The notes under the pieces were generated by a model. It did not search any database. It was not told where the DNA came from and worked only from the letters and a program-made list of their open reading frames with translations. A program made the position numbers and the translations under genes. 64,000 nt of DNA from JACVRW01 sp963819115 (GTDB lineage: Bacteria > Actinomycetota > Thermoleophilia > Solirubrobacterales > Thermoleophilaceae): assembly GCA_963819115.1 (NCBI GenBank), contig CAWFUR010000011.1:1240001-1304000 (forward strand). Direction: 5' to 3'. This document shows, piece after piece, positions 59,370-64,000 of the stretch; position 1 is the first letter of the stretch; each line of letters opens with the position of its first letter.

Positions 59370-59927
59370 TTGAGCGAGAAGACGGTCCTAGACCGCGACG
59401 ACGTGCGGCGCACCCTGGTGCGCATCGCGCACGAGATCGTGGAGAAGACGGGCGGCGAGGAAGTCGCGGTCGTTGGGATCCACCGTCGTGGCGCAGTGCT
59501 TGCCGCACGCGTCCGCGACCTCGTCGCCGAGCTGGTGGGAGAGCCGGTCCCGCTCGGGGACGTGGACATCTCCTTCTACCGCGACGACATCCGGCTGCGC
59601 TCGCCCGACTCGCAGCCCGTGGTGCACGCCTCGCACATCGACTTCTCCGTCGAGAGGACCACGATCGTCCTGGTGGACGACGTGCTCTACACCGGCCGCA
59701 CGGTCCGGGCGGCGATCGATGCGCTGTTCGACTACGGGCGCCCGCGGCAGGTCCAGCTGGCGGTGCTCGCCGACCGCGGGCACCGCGAGCTGCCGATCAG
59801 GCCGGACTACGTCGGGAAGAACCTGCCCACCTCCACGTTCGAGCGCGTGAACGTCCGCGTGGAGGAGATAGACGGCACCGACGAGGTGGCCATCGCCACC
59901 GCCGACCTCGAGGGGAGCACGACATGA
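59370..59927 (+). CDS. pyrR: PyrR: pyrimidine operon regulator/uracil phosphoribosyltransferase
   Basis: 185 aa from TTG 59370. IVLVDDVLYTGRTVRAAIDA is the PRPP-binding motif (~98-112), VGIHRRGAVLAARV and VPLGDVDISFYRDD match PyrR. It senses UMP/UTP and binds pyr mRNA leaders. Its stop overlaps the pyrB ATG (ATGA), so it is the first gene of pyrR-pyrB-pyrC-carA-carB. Confidence 0.95.
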   Translation: MSEKTVLDRDDVRRTLVRIAHEIVEKTGGEEVAVVGIHRRGAVLAARVRDLVAELVGEPVPLGDVDISFYRDDIRLRSPDSQPVVHASHIDFSVERTTIVLVDDVLYTGRTVRAAIDALFDYGRPRQVQLAVLADRGHRELPIRPDYVGKNLPTSTFERVNVRVEEIDGTDEVAIATADLEGSTT

Positions 59928-60874
59928 AGCGCCACCTGCTGTCGGTGGACGACGTCACGCGCGAGGACATCGAGCGCATCCTGAGCCGGGCCGAGAGCTT
60001 CGCCGAGGTGTCGGGGCGCGAGATCAAGAAGGTGCCCACGCTGCGGGGCCGCACGGTGATCAATCTCTTCTACGAGGCCTCCACCCGCACCAGCTCCTCC
60101 TTCGAGCTCGCGGCCAAGCGCCTCTCCGCCGACCTCGTGAGCGTCAAGTCGAGCGGATCGTCGGTGGACAAGGGCGAGTCGCTCAAGGACACCGTGCAGA
60201 CGCTGTCCGCCTACGACCCGGCGGCCATCGTCATCCGCTCGCCGCACGTGGGCGCCGCCGCCCTCGTGGCTCGCTGGACGCCGGCCTCGGTGGTGAACGC
60301 CGGGGACGGCAAGCACGAGCACCCCACCCAGGCACTCCTCGACCTCTACACGCTGCGGCGCCGGCTCGGCTCGCTCGAGGGGCTGCGGGTCTGGATCGTG
60401 GGCGACGTGCTCCACAGCCGCGTCGCGCGCTCCGGCATCCTGGCCTTCACGAGGATGGGCTGCTCGGTCACGGTCTGTGGCCCGCCCACGCTCATCCCGC
60501 GCGGCATCGAATCGCTCGGATGCGAGGTGCGGTACACGCTCGACGGCCTGGGCGAGGCCGACGTGGTGTACGCCCTGCGCATGCAGCACGAGCGCATGCA
60601 GGGGAACTTCGTGCCCTCCCTGCGCGAGTACGCGGCCCAGTACCAGATCGACGGCCGCCGCCTGGGCCCGGCACAGCTGCTCATGCACCCCGGCCCGGTC
60701 AACCGAGGGGTGGAGCTGGCGGCCGAGGTGATCGACTCTCCCCAGGCGCTGATCGCCGAGCAGGTGGAGTCGGGCGTGGTGGTGCGGATGGCCGTGCTCT
60801 ACGAGCTGCTGACCGGCGCGGGCGCCCCCGCGGACGCGCAAATTCCCGAGACCCCTACCCCGCAGCCCGCATGA
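59924..60874 (+). CDS. pyrB: Aspartate carbamoyltransferase catalytic chain
   Basis: 316 aa. Carbamoyl-phosphate site STRTSSSFELAAKRL, KGESLKDTVQTLSAYD, KHEHPTQALLDLYTL, and MHPGPVNRGVEL at the end. It condenses carbamoyl phosphate with aspartate, the committed step of pyrimidine synthesis. Overlaps pyrC by 4 nt (ATGA). Confidence 0.97.
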   Translation: MKRHLLSVDDVTREDIERILSRAESFAEVSGREIKKVPTLRGRTVINLFYEASTRTSSSFELAAKRLSADLVSVKSSGSSVDKGESLKDTVQTLSAYDPAAIVIRSPHVGAAALVARWTPASVVNAGDGKHEHPTQALLDLYTLRRRLGSLEGLRVWIVGDVLHSRVARSGILAFTRMGCSVTVCGPPTLIPRGIESLGCEVRYTLDGLGEADVVYALRMQHERMQGNFVPSLREYAAQYQIDGRRLGPAQLLMHPGPVNRGVELAAEVIDSPQALIAEQVESGVVVRMAVLYELLTGAGAPADAQIPETPTPQPA

Positions 60875-62211
60875 CGTTGCTCGTGCTCGACCGCCAGCCC
60901 GTCGCGCCGGTGACGCTGCTCGTCCGGGGCGCGCACCTCTTCGACCCGCGGGTGAGTCTCGATCGCGTGGCCGACCTGCTGGTGCGCGAGGGCGAGGTGG
61001 CCGAGATGGGCGAGGGCCTGGATGCTCCACCCGAGGCCGAGGTGGTGGACGCCGAGGGCCTCCATGCACTCCCGGCCTTCGTGGACCCGCACGTGCACCT
61101 CCGCACACCTGGGCGCGAGGACGAGGAGGACGTGGACTCGGGCACCCGGGCCGCGGCGGCCGGCGGCTACTGCGCGATCCTCGCCATGCCGAACACCGAC
61201 CCGGTGGTGGACTCCGCGCCGGTGCTGCGCTCGCTGCGCGACCGCGCTCGCACCCAGGCCCGGATCCCCACCGGCTTCCTCGCCGCGATCACCCGCGGCC
61301 AGCTGGGCGAGGAGCTCACCGAGATGGCCGAGCTGTCCGAGGCGGGCGCGGCGGGATTCACCGACGACGGGCTCCCGGTCCGGTCGGCCGGTGTCCTCCG
61401 CCAGGCGCTCCGGTACCAGCGGCTCGCGGGGCGCACGATCGCCCTCCACGAGGAGGACCCGAGCCTGTCCGGCACCGGCGTGATGCACGAGGGCGAGGTC
61501 TCGGCCCTGCTCGGGCTGGCCGGCATCCCCTCGGTGTCCGAGTCCACGATGGTGGCCCGGGACTGTGCGCTCGCCGCCTACGAGGGCGGGCGCATCCACG
61601 TGCAGCACGTGTCCGCGCGGGAGACGGTGGTGGCCATCGAGCGCGCCCGCGAGGCCGGCACGCTGGTCACCTCCGAGGCCACGCCGCACCACCTGCTGCT
61701 CACCGACGAGGCGGTCCGCGCGCTCGACACCAGCGCGAAGATGAACCCGCCGCTGCGAGGGGAGGAGGACCGTCTGGCGCTGATCGACGCCCTGCGATCG
61801 GGCACGATCGACTGCGTGGCCACGGACCACGCGCCGCACGCCCGCGAGGAGAAGGAGCAGCCGTTCGAGCTGGCGCCGATGGGCGTGACCGGCCTTGAGA
61901 CCGCCTTCGCGGCGCTTCACTCCGGACTGGTGCTGCCCGGGGTCCTCGACCTGGGCACACTCGTGGCGCGCATGACCTCGGGAGGAGAGTCGTTCGGGAT
62001 CGCCGCGCCGTCGCTTGCCCCCGGCTCGCCGGCCAACGTCTGCCTCGTGGACCTGGACGCGGAATGGGAGGTGGGGGAGGTGGGCTACGAGAGCCGCTCC
62101 TCCAACTGCGCCTTCGCGGGCCGGCGGCTCACCGGACGGGTGCGCATGACGGTGGCCGGCGGCAGCGTGGCCTACCGGGAGCGGAGCTTTGCGCTGGGGG
62201 CGGTGGCTTGA
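60871..62211 (+). CDS. pyrC: Dihydroorotase (class I type)
   Basis: 446 aa. Metal site DPHVHLRTPGRE, GYCAILAMPNTDPV, IHVQHVSARET, SEATPHHLLLT, STAKMNPPLR-type DTSAKMNPPLRGEED and ATDHAPHAREEK; PFELAPMGVTGLETAF is typical of the class. It closes the dihydroorotate ring. The TTG of carA overlaps its stop (TTGA). Confidence 0.97.
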   Translation: MTLLVLDRQPVAPVTLLVRGAHLFDPRVSLDRVADLLVREGEVAEMGEGLDAPPEAEVVDAEGLHALPAFVDPHVHLRTPGREDEEDVDSGTRAAAAGGYCAILAMPNTDPVVDSAPVLRSLRDRARTQARIPTGFLAAITRGQLGEELTEMAELSEAGAAGFTDDGLPVRSAGVLRQALRYQRLAGRTIALHEEDPSLSGTGVMHEGEVSALLGLAGIPSVSESTMVARDCALAAYEGGRIHVQHVSARETVVAIERAREAGTLVTSEATPHHLLLTDEAVRALDTSAKMNPPLRGEEDRLALIDALRSGTIDCVATDHAPHAREEKEQPFELAPMGVTGLETAFAALHSGLVLPGVLDLGTLVARMTSGGESFGIAAPSLAPGSPANVCLVDLDAEWEVGEVGYESRSSNCAFAGRRLTGRVRMTVAGGSVAYRERSFALGAVA

Positions 62212-63389
62212 CCCAGGGCTACCTCCTCCTCGAGGACGGCACCACTTTCCAGGGGGAGGCATGCTCCGGTGCTCACGCAATCGACGATCGCGCTCCGCTC
62301 CTCGCGGGCGGCGGCCCCATCGCGGACGGCGTCGGCCTGGGGGAGGTGGTGTTCAACACCTCGATGGCCGGCTACCAGGAGGCGGTCACCGACCCCTCGT
62401 ACGCCGGGCAGATCGTGGTCTTCACCTATCCGCTGGTGGGGAACTACGGCGTCTCGCGCGACTGCATGGAGTCGGACCGCATCCACGCGCGGGCGGTGAT
62501 CATGCGCGAGGGGATCGACCGCGAGGACGCCGCGCACGCCGAGGGCGGCTGGCTCACCTGGCTCTCCGACTGCGGGATCCCGTGGATCACCGGGGTGGAC
62601 ACACGCTCGCTGGTGCGCCACATCCGCGATCGCGGGGCCATGCGCGGCGGAGTGTTCCCCGAGACCACGTCCGAGTCGGACGCCATGGAGACGGTTCGAG
62701 CGGAGCCCGAGATGGCGGGGCGAGACCTCGCCCGCGAGGTCAGCCCGGCCGAGCCCGTGATCCTCGACCCCGATGCGGCCGGCCCGCTGGTGGTGGGGAT
62801 CGACACCGGGATCAAGGACTCGATCGTGCGCAACCTGCGCGAGCGCGGCGTGCGGCTCGAGCTGTACCCGTGCGCCACGCCGGCCGAGGAGCTGCTCGCC
62901 CGCTCGCCCGACGCGGTGTTCCTCGCCAACGGTCCCGGCGACCCGGCCGCGCTGGGTTACGTCGTGGACACCGTCCGCGACCTGGTGGGGAAGGTGCCGG
63001 TGTGGGGGATCTGCCTCGGGCACCAGGTTCTGTGCCGGGCGGTGGGGCTCGAGACGTTCAAGCTGCCCTTCGGCCACCGCGGCGCGAACCACCCAGTCAA
63101 GGACCTCGAGACCGGCCGCATCGAGATCACGTCGCAGAACCACGGCTTCGCGGTGCTCGGCCCGGGGGGCGAGCGGCGGCTCGACACCGACGCCCCTGTG
63201 CGCTGGGAGACCGACTTCGGCACGGCCGAGCTGCAGCAGCTGAGCCTCTACGACCGCACGGTCGAGGGTCTGGTCCTGCGCGACGTGCCCGGCTCCACGG
63301 TGCAGTACCACCCGGAGGCCGGCCCCGGCCCGCATGACGCGCGGCACCTCTTCGACCGCTTCCTGGAAAGGCTCGCCGCCCCCGCCTGA
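62208..63389 (+). CDS. carA: Carbamoyl-phosphate synthase small subunit with repeat-encoded insertion
   Basis: 393 aa. The glutaminase chain: GTTFQGEA near the start, GEVVFNTSMAGYQEAVTDPS, ITGVDTRSLVRHIRDRGAM, the GATase nucleophile in WGICLGHQVLC, SQNHGFAV and YHPEA...GPHDA. Compared with E. coli CarA, residues ~19-37 (CSGAHAIDDRAPLLAGGG) are an extra loop of about 18 aa between QGEA and GEVVFNTS; the DNA there is repeat copy E in reverse orientation. Starts at TTG 62208. Carries the ammonia-generating half of the enzyme with CarB. Confidence 0.95.
   Translation: MTQGYLLLEDGTTFQGEACSGAHAIDDRAPLLAGGGPIADGVGLGEVVFNTSMAGYQEAVTDPSYAGQIVVFTYPLVGNYGVSRDCMESDRIHARAVIMREGIDREDAAHAEGGWLTWLSDCGIPWITGVDTRSLVRHIRDRGAMRGGVFPETTSESDAMETVRAEPEMAGRDLAREVSPAEPVILDPDAAGPLVVGIDTGIKDSIVRNLRERGVRLELYPCATPAEELLARSPDAVFLANGPGDPAALGYVVDTVRDLVGKVPVWGICLGHQVLCRAVGLETFKLPFGHRGANHPVKDLETGRIEITSQNHGFAVLGPGGERRLDTDAPVRWETDFGTAELQQLSLYDRTVEGLVLRDVPGSTVQYHPEAGPGPHDARHLFDRFLERLAAPA
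62261..62306 (-). repeat. Dispersed palindromic repeat, copy E, inside carA
   Basis: About 38 of 46 bases match copy A (reverse orientation): CATGCTCCGGTGCTC ... CGATCG ... GCTCCGCTCCTC. The arms are partly mutated, with one compensatory C-G to G-C pair. It lengthens the CarA protein in frame. Confidence 0.8.
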
Positions 63390-64000
63390 TGCCACGCCGC
63401 GACGACATCAAGAAGATCATGGTCATCGGGTCCGGCCCGATCGTGATCGGCCAGGCGGCGGAGTTCGACTACTCGGGCGCCCAGGCCTGCAAGGTGCTGC
63501 TGGAGGAGGGCTACGAGGTGGTGCTCGTGAACTCCAATCCGGCCACGATCATGACCGACCCGGAGTACGCCACGGCCACCTACATCGAGCCGCTGCTGCC
63601 CGCTTCGGTGACCAAGGTGATCGAGCGCGAGCGTCCCGACGCCCTGCTGCCCACGCTCGGCGGCGGCACGGCGCTGAACCTCGCCCGCCAGCTCACCGAC
63701 GACGGCACGCTCGGCCGCTACCGGGTCGAGCTGCTCGGCGCGGACTACGACGTGATCCGGCGGGCCGAGGACCGCGACCTCTTCCGGGCCACGATGGAAC
63801 GGGCGGGGCTTCGGGTGCCCAAGAGCGCCGCCGTGAAGTCGATGCGCGAGGCCGAGAGAGCGCTCGCCGACGTGGGCCTTCCCGCGATCATGCGCCCCGG
63901 GTTCACGATGGGCGGCCAGGGCGGCGGCATCGCGCGCACGGAGACCGAGTACCGGCAGATCGTGGCCGAGGGCCTGGCGGCGAGCCCGATCGGGCAGGTG
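63389..64000 (+). CDS. carB: Carbamoyl-phosphate synthase large subunit, 5' part (3' truncated by the window)
   Basis: About 204 codons present. It starts at ATG 63389 overlapping the carA stop (TGATG): MPRRDDIKKIMVIGSGPIVI, GQAAEFDYSGAQACKVLLEE, VNSNPATIMTDPEYA, LPTLGGGTALNLARQL and the ATP-grasp loop RPGFTMGGQGGGIA. This is the first (carboxy-phosphate) half of CarB. The gene continues beyond the window. Confidence 0.95.
   Translation, partial: MPRRDDIKKIMVIGSGPIVIGQAAEFDYSGAQACKVLLEEGYEVVLVNSNPATIMTDPEYATATYIEPLLPASVTKVIERERPDALLPTLGGGTALNLARQLTDDGTLGRYRVELLGADYDVIRRAEDRDLFRATMERAGLRVPKSAAVKSMREAERALADVGLPAIMRPGFTMGGQGGGIARTETEYRQIVAEGLAASPIGQV

Noticed and set aside
63437..63456. Palindrome GGCCCGATCGTGATCGGCC in carB resembling the dispersed repeat core
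   Set aside because: It encodes the invariant CarB sequence GPIVIG and lacks the flanking repeat bases, so it is coincidental.

Overview
The window is very GC-rich DNA from an actinobacterium. GTG, TTG and ATG starts are all used, and many stop/start codons overlap by 4 nt (ATGA, GTGA, TTGA). The gene content suggests the class Thermoleophilia (Solirubrobacter/Conexibacter-like): HxlR regulators with a C-terminal SCP2-like domain, a pyrR-pyrB-pyrC-carA-carB operon, N,N-dimethylformamidase-like secreted proteins and an enlarged surface-polysaccharide region. The class is inferred; no rRNA or other marker is present.

Layout. 1-5.3 kb: 3' part of relA/spoT, a convergent diacylglycerol-kinase-like gene and a large LuxR-type ATPase regulator. 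5.4-9 kb: a small duplicated-domain protein, an ECF-type sigma factor, a degenerate nucleotidyltransferase/hexapeptide protein and a LuxR regulator. 9-15.5 kb: a tightly overlapping operon for surface polysaccharide (polyprenyl-phosphate sugar transferase, GT2, FAD oxidoreductase, GT-C membrane protein, SDR epimerase). 15.6-30.5 kb: wecB, two large secreted or lipid-anchored proteins with an N,N-dimethylformamidase-like core (one fused to a complete copper-radical oxidase), a Wzx-type flippase, a GT2 and an HxlR regulator. 30.6-45.2 kb: Wzy/WaaL-type ligase, Wzz-like protein, glycosyltransferases, a beta-helix protein, asnB, an Alg13/Alg14-like pair, an MFS transporter, a TolB-like protein and a nucleotide-sugar dehydrogenase. 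45.3-49.9 kb: LuxR response regulator, small zinc-ribbon-like protein, metallo-hydrolase, phosphomannomutase and corA. 49.9-52.7 kb: a SAM-I riboswitch with a terminator in front of a threonine-synthase-like gene, a CysO-like sulfur carrier and an SDR. 52.7-57.6 kb: small secreted proteins, a second HxlR regulator, a matrixin-like protease, a probable c-di-GMP riboswitch before an ice-binding-fold protein, an L,D-transpeptidase, an ABM-like protein and an ArsR regulator. 57.7-64 kb: tRNA-Arg(CCG), a phosphodiesterase, RNase Z and the pyrimidine operon with a PyrR-binding leader, running off the end in carB.

Functionally, most of the window builds, exports and decorates an envelope polysaccharide: nucleotide-sugar supply (manB, wecB, nucleotide-sugar dehydrogenase, SDRs), lipid-linked initiation (WbaP type), glycosyltransferases, flippase, polymerase/ligase and chain-length control, plus secreted surface proteins. 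The rest is housekeeping (stringent response, Mg2+, pyrimidines, RNA processing).

The most interesting points are: (1) a SAM-repressible thrC-like/cysO-like gene pair that may be a sulfur-carrier-dependent homocysteine route; (2) a dispersed palindromic repeat with a GATC-GGT-GATC core and compensatory stem changes, found at or near gene 3' ends and once inside the carA reading frame; (3) a second two-copy structured element lying between convergent genes; (4) a probable c-di-GMP riboswitch on an ice-binding-fold surface protein; (5) a roughly 2300-residue dimethylformamidase-like/copper-radical-oxidase fusion.
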